From Chaetoceros tenuissimus (Eukaryota; Bacillariophyta; Thalassiosirophyceae; Chaetocerotales; Chaetocerotaceae): a stretch of DNA of 43,129 bases. The notes beneath the pieces are model-generated. The model was not told the origin of the DNA. It searched no databases and saw only the letters and a program-made list of their open reading frames with translations. The position numbers and the translations under genes were made by a program. Every line of letters begins with the position of its first letter. Position 1 is the stretch's first letter. The stretch lies in contig BLLK01000049.1 of assembly GCA_021927905.1 (NCBI GenBank), positions 1 to 43,129 on the forward strand. The letters are read 5' to 3'. Shown in pieces: positions 1 to 11,200 of the stretch.

Positions 1-1
1 C

Positions 2-1033
2 TATGAGGGAATGAGACATGTCCTTGAAGCTTCACCTCAATTGAATTATATGGATTATCCTAACCAAATCCTTGATGGATCAATTTTATTAATGTACAAG
101 ACTATCCCACGTACAGGAGATGCAAGTACAGAGAGAGGATTTAGGAATATGATAATTTCTATGACTGGTGTACCTCAAGATGTTACCAGTCAAGATGATA
201 GAGATTATTTAGAAGAAGAATGTGAAAATTTGCAATATCTCTTTACCAAAGTTGTTCAAATTATTGCTGGAGATGAACCACTTCCAGTTGATCCAAATGA
301 AGAGATTGGAGATCTTACTGAGGCCATAATGGATGAAAATAATGCTATTAGTCAAGATGGAGGGATCACAATTGAAGTGCGTCAAGCTAGGATTGCTATC
401 TTTCAGCAAGCATCAAGTGTCAAGTACACAGAAACGTGGTGTGCAAGTATTGTGTATGCAATTTTTGAAGTAAGAAAGATATTTGAAAAGATTCGTAGAG
501 AAGGTGGTAGACGTAATGCAGGTTTGCAATATGTACGAGAGAGAGATGTGACAGAGGACAGTCCGATGTTAGATATGAGTGAAGAGGTTGCAAATTCATT
601 GACACATTTGTTTTCATTCTTGAGTAACAAGAATAAGATGCTTTCTCTATCAAGAATGTTGAATATTCATTGCTCTGATTTGAATAGGACAAAGAAGAAG
701 ACAGCTATTGATGTGTTGAATCGAATCTTGAATTGTTATGCAGCAAAATATCATGACATCTTTGTAGAGGGAGATGTGGCTTTGTATCGCTTGCAAGAAG
801 AAGTTGTTGATGAAGCAGCAGATGAATTTATCAATGAAGGGTTTGGTGTAGATGGTGATCAATCTCGAGATCAATTGCCAGTTGAGTCACAAGAGTATTT
901 GGATCAGCATGATATGGAAAGAGATCGCCGTTCAGCAATGACTACTAGAAATACAACTAGAATCTGGACAGAACGCGAAGAAGTGCAAGAGGATAATATT
1001 TTGCAACAAGAGTATTTGAATAGAAGGGATTAA
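2..1033 (+). CDS. C-terminal part of giant element protein, copy 1 (5' partial)
   Basis: The reading frame is open from the window edge to TAA at 1031-1033. It encodes 343 residues matching the C-terminus of the copy 2 and copy 3 proteins. One difference is visible: Phe in the segment AIFEVRKIF where the other copies have Leu (around 465). The segment is rich in predicted helix and charged residues and ends in a polar, Glu/Arg-rich tail. I recognise no domain in it. The upstream exons, including any USP domain, lie outside the window, so whether this copy is intact is unknown. Confidence 0.75.
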   Translation, partial: YEGMRHVLEASPQLNYMDYPNQILDGSILLMYKTIPRTGDASTERGFRNMIISMTGVPQDVTSQDDRDYLEEECENLQYLFTKVVQIIAGDEPLPVDPNEEIGDLTEAIMDENNAISQDGGITIEVRQARIAIFQQASSVKYTETWCASIVYAIFEVRKIFEKIRREGGRRNAGLQYVRERDVTEDSPMLDMSEEVANSLTHLFSFLSNKNKMLSLSRMLNIHCSDLNRTKKKTAIDVLNRILNCYAAKYHDIFVEGDVALYRLQEEVVDEAADEFINEGFGVDGDQSRDQLPVESQEYLDQHDMERDRRSAMTTRNTTRIWTEREEVQEDNILQQEYLNRRD

Positions 1034-1682
1034 TACTACTTTGGTGAAAAGTTTATAATTTTTGAGTAAACATAATATAGTATGGAATAAGAGCATAGTC
1101 AAAATCATGGTTTCAAAAGCTACTTTTCATAGCAATAAATGTATATCATAAAGACAGTGAGGTGTGTCAACATAGTTTTTCAGTATGCTCAATGATATTC
1201 TTCAAAAAAATCCCCACTAAAAACAGTTTATGAAAACCTCAATTTTTACAAAAGACTTAGAGATTTTCAGAATAATGTGAAAAAATACAAGTCATGGGAA
1301 AAACTGAAAAATATTTGATGAATGCCAATTTCAATAGCAGAAATGAATTTGTCATGAAATTTAGAGTGGAATGGATAACCAACACTTATGGTATCACTTC
1401 TTGGAAAGAGGTGAAATTACAGATTATACCATTGTCATATGGTGCGAAATGAAAGTAGGGGTTCGATTCCCAACCATCCGCAGTACTGTAAGTACGTACA
1501 GGAGACATAAAATGATGGTTTGGAGTTAAACAAAGAGATGTCCTATACAACAAAAGATGAAATTGTATGGTATGACCTCATAGAGGATCCTTGAGCTGTA
1601 GCTTGACTGACTTTCATTGTCTGGTCAAGAATACTAGAGAAATTCATACAATTGTCCCCCTGATTCTATGTAGTGTACTAAA
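1034..1682 (+). other. Element 3' non-coding region, first half (copy 1)
   Basis: No ORF of note. It contains a tRNA-like segment (1372-1481) and, from about 1600, a partial unit of the 172-bp repeat that follows. The same sequence recurs at 12209-12857 and 21298-21946. Confidence 0.6.
1372..1481 (+). other. tRNA-like segment with a perfect B box (copy 1)
   Basis: GGTTCGATTCC at 1460-1470 fits the Pol III B-box consensus and a T loop (TTCGATT). In a tRNA fold the T stem has only 3 of 5 pairs. The acceptor pairs TGGAT (1372-1376) with ATCCG (1476-1480), 5 of 7 positions including one wobble. A perfect 5-bp hairpin (ACCAT 1428-1432, ATGGT 1439-1443) sits between. The D arm is poor and the span is too long, so this is at best a decayed tRNA or a SINE-like Pol III head. 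Equivalents lie at 12547-12656 and 21636-21745. Confidence 0.3.
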
Positions 1683-2176
1683 CTATGTACGTACAAGCCC
1701 AGTATGAGTGCCGTGTCCTACCAGTTGGAGTGTCATTGGGTATTTTGGACCTGTAGGGTACATGTAAGCTGTATCATGCCTAACATTCATTGTCTGGTCA
1801 AGAATACAAGAGAAAATCATACAAAGTTCCCCCGATTCCATATAATATGTTAAACTATGTACGTACAAGCCCAGTATGAGTGCAGTATCCTACCAGTTGG
1901 AGTGTCATTGGGTATTTTGGACCTATAGGGTGCATATGAGCTGTGTCATGCCTAATATTCATTGTCTGGTCAAGAATACAAGAGAAAATCATACAAAGGT
2001 CCCCCGATTCCATATAATATGTTAAACTATGTACGTACAAGCCCAGTATGAGTGCAGTATCCTACCAGTTGGAGTGTCATTGGGTATTTTGGACCTATAG
2101 GGTGCATATGAGCTATTTCATGCCTAACATTCATTGTCTGGTCAAGAATACAAGAGAAAATCATACAATAGTCCCC
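1683..2176 (+). repeat. 172-bp tandem repeats, element 3' region (copy 1)
   Basis: Three units start at 1683, 1855 and 2027 with the same opening words, CTATGTACGTACAAG, exactly 172 bp apart; the third is shortened. Each unit contains the palindrome GTACGTAC. Units differ by a few substitutions, so the array is older than the copying of the whole element. Confidence 0.85.
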
Positions 2177-2417
2177 CAAACAGTAGAAAATGATCATGTT
2201 TTCATATCATACTGTCAATAAGAGTAATTTAGCCTAAATCAGAAATAGCCAATGACTGTCTATGATGATATCTTTGCGGGCCTATAGCATTGGATGTGGA
2301 TGGGGCCTCTAAAAACTAAAGATGGGCCCCTATTCAGCAGAAAATTCTCTATCTAGGCCATGTTTCAGATTGTTCATAGCTCAAAAATGATTTTGCAAAT
2401 AGCCATGGATGAGAATA

Positions 2418-2500
2418 CTAACCCTAACCCTAACCCTAACCCTAACCCTAACCCTAACCCTAACCCTAACCCTAACCCTAACCCTAACCCTAACCCTAAC
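2418..2500 (+). repeat. Interstitial telomeric repeats (CCCTAA), 83 bp
   Basis: A perfect CTAACCCTAA... tract of about 13.8 units begins at the element 3' end (GAGAATA|CTAACCC) and ends ...CCCTAAC before unrelated sequence. The C-rich strand is on top, the orientation of a telomere to the left. It separates copy 1 from the left arm of copy 2. Confidence 0.97.
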
Positions 2501-2690
2501 ATGTCATGACATCAAATGACATGGGACTGGCTCAAAACTTAGCTTGATGGATTTCATGGGATTGACTTGTCATGACATCAAATGACATGGGACTGGCTCA
2601 AAACTGAGCGAAATAGAGTGTCTTCAATAGAAAAATTAATGACATGTCATGACATCAGTTGACATGGGACTGGCTCAAAACTGAGCGAAA
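2501..2690 (+). repeat. Degenerate tandem repeat with TGTCATGACA palindrome
   Basis: The words TGTCATGACATCA followed by ATGACATGGGACTGGC (second word slightly varied) recur at 2502, 2568 and 2645, spacing 66 and 77 bp. ATGTCATGACAT at 2501-2512 is a perfect 12-bp palindrome. The repeat abuts the telomeric tract. Confidence 0.7.
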
Positions 2691-2990
2691 TTAGAGTGTC
2701 TTTGTCCGAAAAATTCAACTGATGTCAAAGCAGCTAATATGGTAGTATAAATGGCCTATCAGAAGAATTTCTAGCTATTTAAATATAAATTTCAATTCAA
2801 CTGATTAATCCTATATAAATAAGTTTATATAGCTTCAGTTAATAGCCCATTAGCTGCTCAACTGATGCACAAATGGCCTGAACCTAGAGATCTGCAAAAA
2901 ATGTACAAATATTTTTCATTTTTTGTTCTTCAAAACAATTCATAAAAAAAGAAAGTGCAAATTGCAAAGACTTTGCTACAACAATTTAAA

Positions 2991-3416
2991 ATGAATTCTG
3001 AGAAAAAATATACAAGAGCTCAAGCATACATGGGAATGCACCTTACTAGGGAGGAAAAGAATGAAAGAAAGGAGCAGATGAAACTTTTGGGGGAGCTTAT
3101 TGAAATGAAACATGAATATGAGAGAGTTATTGCAATGAAAAGAAAATATGAGGAGGAATATGAACATTTTAAGTCATCTAAAAGAAGATTCAAACAGGAG
3201 GAGGATGATTTGAGTGATGTTACTGAGCAATCTGTAGAGGAAGCTGTTGTTGAAGCTTATCAGAAGAATCTAGTTACAAATATGGCAAAGGTTGCATCTA
3301 TTCAATTTCAGAATGGTAATGATGAAGTCAAAAGTCAGATTGCTGCAAAGGTTATTGATGAAAAGTTTGCAAAAGCTTTTACTGGTGCTTTATTTGAGAA
3401 ATTACTTGCAGAATAA
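2991..3416 (+). CDS. Small charged coiled-coil protein, function unknown
   Basis: An ORF of 141 residues from the first ATG (the frame is open from 2955, but only with a GTG). The first two thirds are Lys/Glu/Met-rich and helical, with a likely coiled coil around residues 30-80 (EEKNERKEQMKLLGELIE and onward) and a basic patch (SKRRFK). The C-terminal third is more hydrophobic (QNLVTN/KVIDEKFAKAFTGALFEKLL-like helices). I do not recognise a family. It lies 0.5 kb inside the telomeric tract, on the same strand as the giant gene. It could be a DNA- or RNA-binding helper of the element or an unrelated subtelomeric gene. TCAACTGA words lie upstream at 2715, 2797 and 2858. Confidence 0.5.
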   Translation: MNSEKKYTRAQAYMGMHLTREEKNERKEQMKLLGELIEMKHEYERVIAMKRKYEEEYEHFKSSKRRFKQEEDDLSDVTEQSVEEAVVEAYQKNLVTNMAKVASIQFQNGNDEVKSQIAAKVIDEKFAKAFTGALFEKLLAE

Positions 3417-3855
3417 CTATTTAAAATCATCTAAAACAATGCTGGAATCAATTAAAACTGTATATTTAATTTTCGGACAAAATTCTACTAATTTAGCTCG
3501 AATTGACGTCGATGAAGGTCATTGGTATCAAAAATGAGTTTTTTTTTACAAATAATTAAGAGGCTGAATCTTTACACTTAGAGATCAGTTAGAGTTCTAA
3601 GTTTTTTGTGAGAGATCAGTTGAATTATAAATTTTCGATACGAACCGTTAGATGGCGGTTATATTGCAGCTAAAACGCTCTATTTTTGAAATAAAGATTA
3701 TTAAATGTTTAGAGATGAAGAACATTTCTGCAAGACTGGAAATGAAATTTTCAAGTAAAAGAAAGTTTCTTCCAGTGAGTTTTGCTCATAAATTTTCCTA
3801 TTGCATTTTTGCATCACAATACAAGTACCAAATACTACAAAAAAAGAGACTTAAG

Positions 3856-4842
3856 ATGGTATATGATCCTGTTCTATCTGTAGATAGACCAAGTAAAAGA
3901 GTGAAGCAAGTAGCAAGAAAGAAGACTGGTAGAGCTCCATCTAAAAACCAGAATGCAACAAGACTTCTGGTTAGAAGAAAACATCCTAGACTCCCATTCT
4001 CATATATTAAGAGATCAAGTAAGCAAGAGCTACCAGCAAAGAAGCCAGTGGACCCAGTAGTTGGTGCTGATGTAACTGATATTCTTATTAATGTAAAGAA
4101 GAATCAGTTTGAAGAGCTGTTGGGAAAGCATAAAGAAGAAAATGAATATATTCAAAAGATCATGGATAATATGCTGAATCAGCTGGACTCAGACTATGTG
4201 TATGATATATTTGAAGATGAAGGTAGATATGTATACAAGGGCAAAAAAGTTCATGATGAGTTTGAGGATAGTGATTGGGATGATAGTGATGATGAAGATG
4301 CTGTTGTTACATATGCAAAATATGAGCCATTGGCATGGTTTACTCCTGGTAGTCTCAAACAATGGAACAAGAATTATTATTTTTCAAGAAAGAGAGATAC
4401 ATTGTTTGCATTATCTCATGCATTGCATAAGTATTGGATGCTTAGATGTGAAAGAATGGAAGAAAGGAGAGGAATGACTTATTGGCATATTGAATATGAT
4501 AATGGGCTGGAGAATTTGTTGAGTTTGTTTGAGAACACAACTTTGAATTATGAATCAATTTCACTTTTAAAGCATCATGACATGATTGCATTCAAACCTG
4601 AATATAAGGTATTTGCTTCACCTGGATTTAGATTTGATCTTTATGCATTGATGGAGAAGTTGTCTTATAAACATGAAATGATGAAACAGCTTAAGGAACT
4701 GGAAGTAGAAATTGAAAGACTGGAGGAAGCATTGAATCAGAAGCTATCAGTGAGGCCAAGACCAACATTTCAAGAATCAAAAAGAGATGAAGGTTGGATT
4801 GGGAATTGCTTAGGGTTGGATGACTCTGATGATAGTGATTAA
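3856..4842 (+). CDS. Unknown protein, basic N-terminus and acidic middle
   Basis: The frame is open from ATG 3652 (396 residues). I prefer the ATG at 3856 (328 residues, starting MVYDPVLSVDRPSKRVKQ). The upstream stretch looks unlike protein, and GTGAGT at 3777 with TTAAG just before 3856 could be a leader intron. The N-terminus is Lys/Arg-rich and nuclear-signal-like. An acidic run (DSDWDDSDDEDA) lies at about residue 137-148, then a Trp/Tyr-rich segment, a predicted coiled coil near the C-terminus (KQLKELEVEIERLEEAL) and a terminal DDSDDSD. No family recognised. Same strand as its neighbours; possibly an accessory gene of the element. Confidence 0.55.
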   Translation: MVYDPVLSVDRPSKRVKQVARKKTGRAPSKNQNATRLLVRRKHPRLPFSYIKRSSKQELPAKKPVDPVVGADVTDILINVKKNQFEELLGKHKEENEYIQKIMDNMLNQLDSDYVYDIFEDEGRYVYKGKKVHDEFEDSDWDDSDDEDAVVTYAKYEPLAWFTPGSLKQWNKNYYFSRKRDTLFALSHALHKYWMLRCERMEERRGMTYWHIEYDNGLENLLSLFENTTLNYESISLLKHHDMIAFKPEYKVFASPGFRFDLYALMEKLSYKHEMMKQLKELEVEIERLEEALNQKLSVRPRPTFQESKRDEGWIGNCLGLDDSDDSD

Positions 4843-5280
4843 AGTGATGAGTTTATTTGTGTGTGTTTCTAAAAATTAATCTAAGTGGTATTTGTTAATA
4901 CATTCATATCAGTTGTAGTCATTGGATACAAAAACAATTGCATATGTGAAATCTTATATGTTTTAGAGATAGGAATGTATATAAATATTGTGCGCCAACT
5001 TTTATTGTCAGTTGAGATTTGAATATTTCGTTATGCTTTCATCAGTTGAGCAAAATTTTCATGTGGGAATGGATAGATTAGCTCTTATTTCCATAAGTTA
5101 CGAGGTATTTTGTAGATGTTCTGTTTATTTCAATCAGATTTGGTCATGACTCATATGGGAGTCAACATGAAATATTTGGAAAAGAACATGTTTTGACCAG
5201 TAGATCTGCTCATAAAAAAAGAATTGCCATTTTTGCATCACTTGTGAAAATATAAATCATACTGTTTATCATTCATATCA
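4843..5280 (+). promoter_or_regulatory. Likely promoter and leader of the giant gene
   Basis: A gene-free 438-bp gap, AT-rich, between the 328-residue ORF and exon 1 of the giant gene. It contains two exact TCAGTTGA words (5008-5015, 5042-5049), part of a set concentrated in this left arm. No clear TATA box is claimed. Copy 3 lacks this stretch altogether. Confidence 0.35.
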
Positions 5281-8200
5281 ATGAAGAAGGATACTACTAC
5301 CTCCGCAGCACCAGCTGCATCTACCAACAATGTCTGGAAGCAAGTACCAGTACCAAAAGGGATTACCAAGTCAGCATTTGATAAGGATGACTTTCCAACT
5401 GTTATTGAAACATACAATGATGCTGGAAAGGTTATCTCTAACGACAAACCATTGTCATCATCTCAGCGTAAGGCAGGAACAGTTGCAAATCTCATGAAGT
5501 CATTCTATTCCATGTCAGTTGAGAAAACTGGTAAAAGAAAAGCAACTCCTAGTGACAAGTCTGACAAAAATACTATTGCCATAATCGAAGATATTATTGT
5601 AGCTAAGGTGGAAGATAGTCCGATCAAATCAGGTAAGATTGTTAGGATTTCTTTAAATGAATGATGATCTTTTTCTGAAAATAATATTCTCACTGATAAA
5701 TTATTGTCTTTTAGACATTGATACTGTTGTGCATACTCCTACTGGGGGTGATGAAGTAGCTTTGACAGGTGGAGTATCAAGTGAGTTAATTTATTTTATT
5801 TACATATGCCTCTTATCATTCATTTACTAATGATGTACTTTCCAAAAAAGGTTTGGCGAAAACATGGAGTGGTACAGGGAATCCTCCGGGACATTCCATG
5901 CATTCCGCAAATGATGGGGAACGGACTGAGAGAACACACCATGGTCAAGATAACAACTTGTCAAATGGAAACAACAATTCCAGTGATGAAAGTAGTGACG
6001 AGAGTGATGGTGATGATGAACCGCCAGCTCATAACTTTACTGAAAATCAACCATGTAATTTCAATGGAGGAACCAATAAGTGCTATGTGGTGGCAGTATT
6101 GCAATTATTGTTTGCATGTCCTTTGCTCATGAGAAGAATTTTAGCCTTGCGTAAGCGTATGCGAGATGTAGAACCAACCTCTCCTTGTCGTCTTACAGAT
6201 GAGTTACTTCGCCTTTGTTACCGAGGAGGTTCTACCTTTGGAAAGACTGATGAAAGGTTCTTATATCAAAACATAAGTGCAGTTGTGAATCATATTGTCA
6301 ATAAAGAGGAAATTGCACATAGTGGTTCATCTATGGCATCTACATCATTCAGATCAAAATGGAAAAGTAATGACCAGCAAGATGCTCGTGAGTTTCTATA
6401 AGTACTTCTTGAATATGTTCGCCAAGAATTGAGGTCAGCTGCTGTTGATGGTCAAGAAGATTTTGACTTACTGCAAATTGAGCAACATGTTATGTCTTAT
6501 TACACATGTCAAAAATGCTCAACTGATTGGCATAATAATCTCCGTCGTGAAGATATTGTTCATGTCCCAGTCAATAAAGAAAAATCAATACAACATGAAT
6601 ATGATGATCTTTACATTCCTATTGAGGTTGAGTTGACATGTCAAGTTTGTTGTAATGATGGTGTTCGAAAGGAAAATGTCAAAAAAAAAGATACGTTATA
6701 CAATGAATCGAGTACACTCATCCTTCATCAATTGAGATACAGTATGAATTATGAAACTGGAAAAGTTGAAAGAAACAATGCTTCTGTTCCAATTGAATTT
6801 GAACTAAATAGAAAAGACAAGAAATTAAAGTTGCGAGCAATCATCCGACATCATCCAAGTCGAATGAAAGGATTAGATTCGGGACATTATTGGGTGTTCC
6901 GCCGTGCTTATGGTATGAATGATAATATTTGGTATGTTGTCAATAATGAGAATGAGACAAGAATGATTGATATGAATGGTGATCAAGAGACATTTGATGA
7001 TCTACTCTTGTCAGAACATTCCTATGTGCTCATCTATGAAGAGGAAAGTAAAGATTCTGAGTTGTCGCAACATGAGAGAGCATACATTGAAAAACTTTCT
7101 CTGAACGATAAGTATTTTCCAAAAGAAAAGATTCAACCAACAAATCCATATCTTCTGAAACGTGAAAAGGAGAGAGAAGCTATGAAACATCGATACTTTG
7201 AAGCTAAGGATACTTCTGATAGGTTTCTTCAACGAATAATTGATCATCAAAAAAAGGATCTTATTCGTGTCAAGGGAAAACAATTTCTAGATAAAAAGAT
7301 TATTCAATCACAACAAAAGTGGAAGTCTGATGGTGAAATGAGAAATAAACTTGATCCAGATAGAACAAGATTTACAGAAGAAAAGTTCAAGGAAATAGGA
7401 AAGAATGAAGTTGGTAGAGAAATTCACAAAACTAAGCAACAAATGAGAAACAAGGAATTAGAATTAAGATCATTGGATCGAGGGATTACCAAAATGGTAA
7501 AGGATAGAGAAGAAAATCCTATTGCAGCAACAGAGAGAGCTCGAGCTGTCCTTGACGGAATAAAGCATCCAACGCGTCATATAGTTCCAAAAGCCAAACA
7601 GAAGAAAGATCTTTCTCCACTTGATTTAGCAAAGATGCGACAAAAGATACAAGATCCAAAAATTATGGATGCATCAATATTCGCAAGACACATACCAACA
7701 GGCCGTATGAGAGATAGAAATTATACTCATAGTCCTGGAGAGGATCTTCGTCGAAGATACAAGAATCAATACATGTCCATCCACCAAACCAAAAAGCAGC
7801 AACAGAAAGAAGCTAATCGGGAAGCACAAATAAAGAGACAAGGCCAGCTTACAAGGATTAGACGCATTTCAGAACATAAAAGAGAAGCTCCAGCAAGAGG
7901 AAGGCAAGTGAATATTTTTGCTAAGTCTGCACCAGCAAAAGCAGATCCAAAACCAAATTCTGAAAATGACACTACTACTGGGATTGGTGTTGCAACAGGT
8001 AATGATCCTCCACCGAGTGAAAATGGTTACTCTTCTCCGCAGAATGATGATATTATAGATAGAGGTCTTGATAGTCCAGCCACAATTCAAAGAGCTACAT
8101 CACAAGATATTTTCAACTTTGCACATCCGCATACTCCAAATGAATCAATATCTGATCTATCCAGAAAGAAAGATGATAAGAGTAAGAAGAAGAAAAGCAA

Positions 8201-11200
8201 AGATAAGGTTCCAAAAAAGGGGAAAAGCACTAACCCTAAGAAGGGTTCTAAGTCCAAGCAGCAATCTTTAATTCCTTTCCCTAAGAAGAAAGAAAAAACC
8301 CAAAAGGCAAATGAAGAACCAAGAGTTGAATTGAAAAGAACCCATCATGTAGATCAAAGACAGGATAGAGGTAATTCAGATGTTTCCTTGTTTTATGACT
8401 TGGGATTGTTTAATGATCCAGAGAAAGAGGAGATAGCAAAGAAGAAGGATGTAGAAGCAACCTCCGATGACATGACTGAAGCTGTGAGACAAGTGTCTGT
8501 GAAAAAACCAATTCTGAAATTGAACAAGAAATTGGTTGCTGAATCAAAAGAATCTAATGAAAAGAATGATACAGATGACAATATTATTGATTTGATTTCT
8601 AGTTCTTCTGAAGAAGAGGATAATGTAGAAGAAGATAAGACTGCTGTGGAGAAGAAGACTGCTGTTGAGAACCCGACCAATAATGAGAACCAGACTGATA
8701 ATGAGAATCAGACCGATAATGAGAAGAAGAATCCAGAACTTATTGATTTGTCTATTTTATCAAGTAGTGAAGATGAATCAGATAGGGTAAGCTAAAAAGA
8801 GCAGTTTCTATTATGTTCATCTTATTAAGTTGGAACAAACTAATTATTATTTCTTCCGGTCAGGGTTCTGATGTAATTATCGGTTACTGTACAAGTGTTC
8901 CCAATCAAGTAGTCGAAACTTCTCTCTTTGATAGACTTTTTACCAAGAATGAGCAGCAACTGCATATTATTCCAGAAGATGGTAGTGAGGTCAAAAGTCT
9001 TCTTACTGATCATGCACCAAAAGACCAAGATTCTGACTCTGATTATTCCATGTCTAGTAATGAAGATTCAGATGAGTCAGTTCAGAAAAATAATGAACAC
9101 CGAAGTGGTAACACACAAAGCAATGTTCCCGAAGCATTTGATACTAGCATGAGAGATGCAGATAGTATTGGTGATGGTTCTAATAATGATGCCAGTATCA
9201 ATGATCCCGATGAAGAAGTCTTGTGTGTAGGGCGACATAGACTAAAAATGCAATTTGATATCCATGATCAGGTAGATGTTGATGGTGTCAAAATCAACTT
9301 AGAGTTTACATCCAAATCATATGAAGATGCTAGAGAGAATTATTTCAATGATCCTAGTGTCGACACAGATGTAGAGGCTGAAAAATTGCAGTATTTGATT
9401 GCAAATCGAATGTTCTTCAATCTATTCACAATGAATTTCTTAAGTGTTTGTGGATCTGCCAGTGAGGTACAGCCATTGCAATCTTATACAACCATGGAAG
9501 ACTTGAAAGATAAGTACAGTGTCAAACGAGGGAATCGGCCAGTGAATAAGCAAGTCCCTAGTTATGTTGTGGGAGAAGAGTTGGTTGTCTGTCAAGGAAC
9601 AGTGGGTATATCAACTCATAATACATCAGTGGATACCCCAACAGGGTTATCATTAGAGGATCTGGAAGAGCATGCAGATACATTTGTTCCTAAACGATTT
9701 GTAAAATTCTTGAAGGTATATGGAAAACATCCTCATGCAGAGTTGTATAATAAGTGTATGCAGCAGAGACGAATCCTTGGTCCAAATTGTTTGAAGAAAA
9801 GTAACCTTACCTTTCGTGATGTCATGGTTGCACTTCTTGCAGCAAGACCAAGGTTTGTTTCTTTGACTATGCTTTTTGGTACAAGATCATATATCTTTCA
9901 AAAATGTGGAGCATATGATGGACTCATGGACTGGTTTGATGAAGTACCAGAAATTGACATGAAGAAGCGTCTTGTACGTATGGACTTGGCTTACACCATA
10001 CCAAATAAGCCAAATTCAATTTATCAGTGTTCCTCTACCATTGACGGCATTGATTACACTGGGATTCAGACGTATGAGGTTTTTCATAATCCTGTAAATG
10101 GTATTGGAAGATGCAATAAAATTTTCTACAATGAAAAAACACCACAAAGACAAAGGACTGGAAATGTGACATTGGAATTCCCTAATTTCTACAAGAGGGG
10201 ATCGGAAAGGGATATATCAAAGTTTAAGGTGTATCTCACAAGAGCTCATTTGGTAAAACAATATTCTCATTTCAGTGGTCAATACAATTTGAGAGAAAAA
10301 ATAAAAGATCTTACAGTACGTCAAGCTCAGGTTATGATATCAACCCTTGAAAAGTGCTTTCTTGAACAAATGGAGTACCTGCGTGAACATGGTGACGACA
10401 TACGTATGGAAGCTACCATTGTTTCTGTATATCCACATGCCGATGATGCAGATGTAAGGAATATTCAACTCAAGGATCGGCATAAATTTAGAACCATTAC
10501 AGATTGGGAAGAAGCGTGGCTTGAAAATTTAGAATGGGCTGTGTCTTCCTTTAATCAACAATTATTCAATGTTGCGATAGAATATGTTGGTTCGCCAGAT
10601 GATTATGTTGTTGGATTTTACCATGCATTACAACTAATGAGGATTGAATTGAAAAAAAGAAGCATCACAAAGTTATCAGACTTGGAACCAAAGAATACAA
10701 TTCTTTATTACTTGGCATATCTCATGTCTGTATTGAGAGGATATGCTGGAGTTGCAGGAACGAGGCATGGACAAGCCTATAGAGAATTTATTATTGATCC
10801 GCCCTATGGAACCTATTACGACCCTAGTGGGATCACATACCTATTACATCAGGAAGCTATGGATCTTGCCAGTGAGCCAGGTATTCTCATTGACCAAATA
10901 TTTCATGTCCCAACTGAACTAGGTGAAACATTATTGATGCATAAAATTGCCTATGAGTTAATCTTGTCATACAATGAGGAAACACGTGTAGGATACGAAG
11001 AACTAGTAGCCACCTACAGTGATAGAACAAGAAGTGAGCAAGAACGGTCAAGGGCACATCAAATGATGACTGTACGTTTGAAGGAAGTGTTAGAAACCCG
11101 ACAATACCTTTTGTTGCGAGCAATGAATACTAGTGTTTATGTTCCAGATCAAAGGCGACATGAACTTACCAAGTACTATGAGGGAATGAGACATGTCCTT

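Larger units (their letters stand above)
1..2417 (+). mobile_element. Subtelomeric element copy 1 (3' part only)
   Basis: This is the 3' end of the large repeated element, cut by the window edge. It is nearly identical to 11176-13592 (offset 11175) and 20265-22681. It holds the C-terminal 343 codons of the giant ORF, then about 1.4 kb of non-coding 3' sequence with a tRNA-like segment and 172-bp tandem repeats. It runs directly into a telomeric CCCTAA tract. The mode of spread is unknown. Confidence 0.8.

Noticed and set aside
1683-2040. Minus-strand 61-residue ORFs, repeated in every 172-bp unit and every copy
   Set aside because: They are a by-product of the 172-bp tandem repeat. Conservation among near-identical copies is not evidence of coding, and the sequence resembles no protein.
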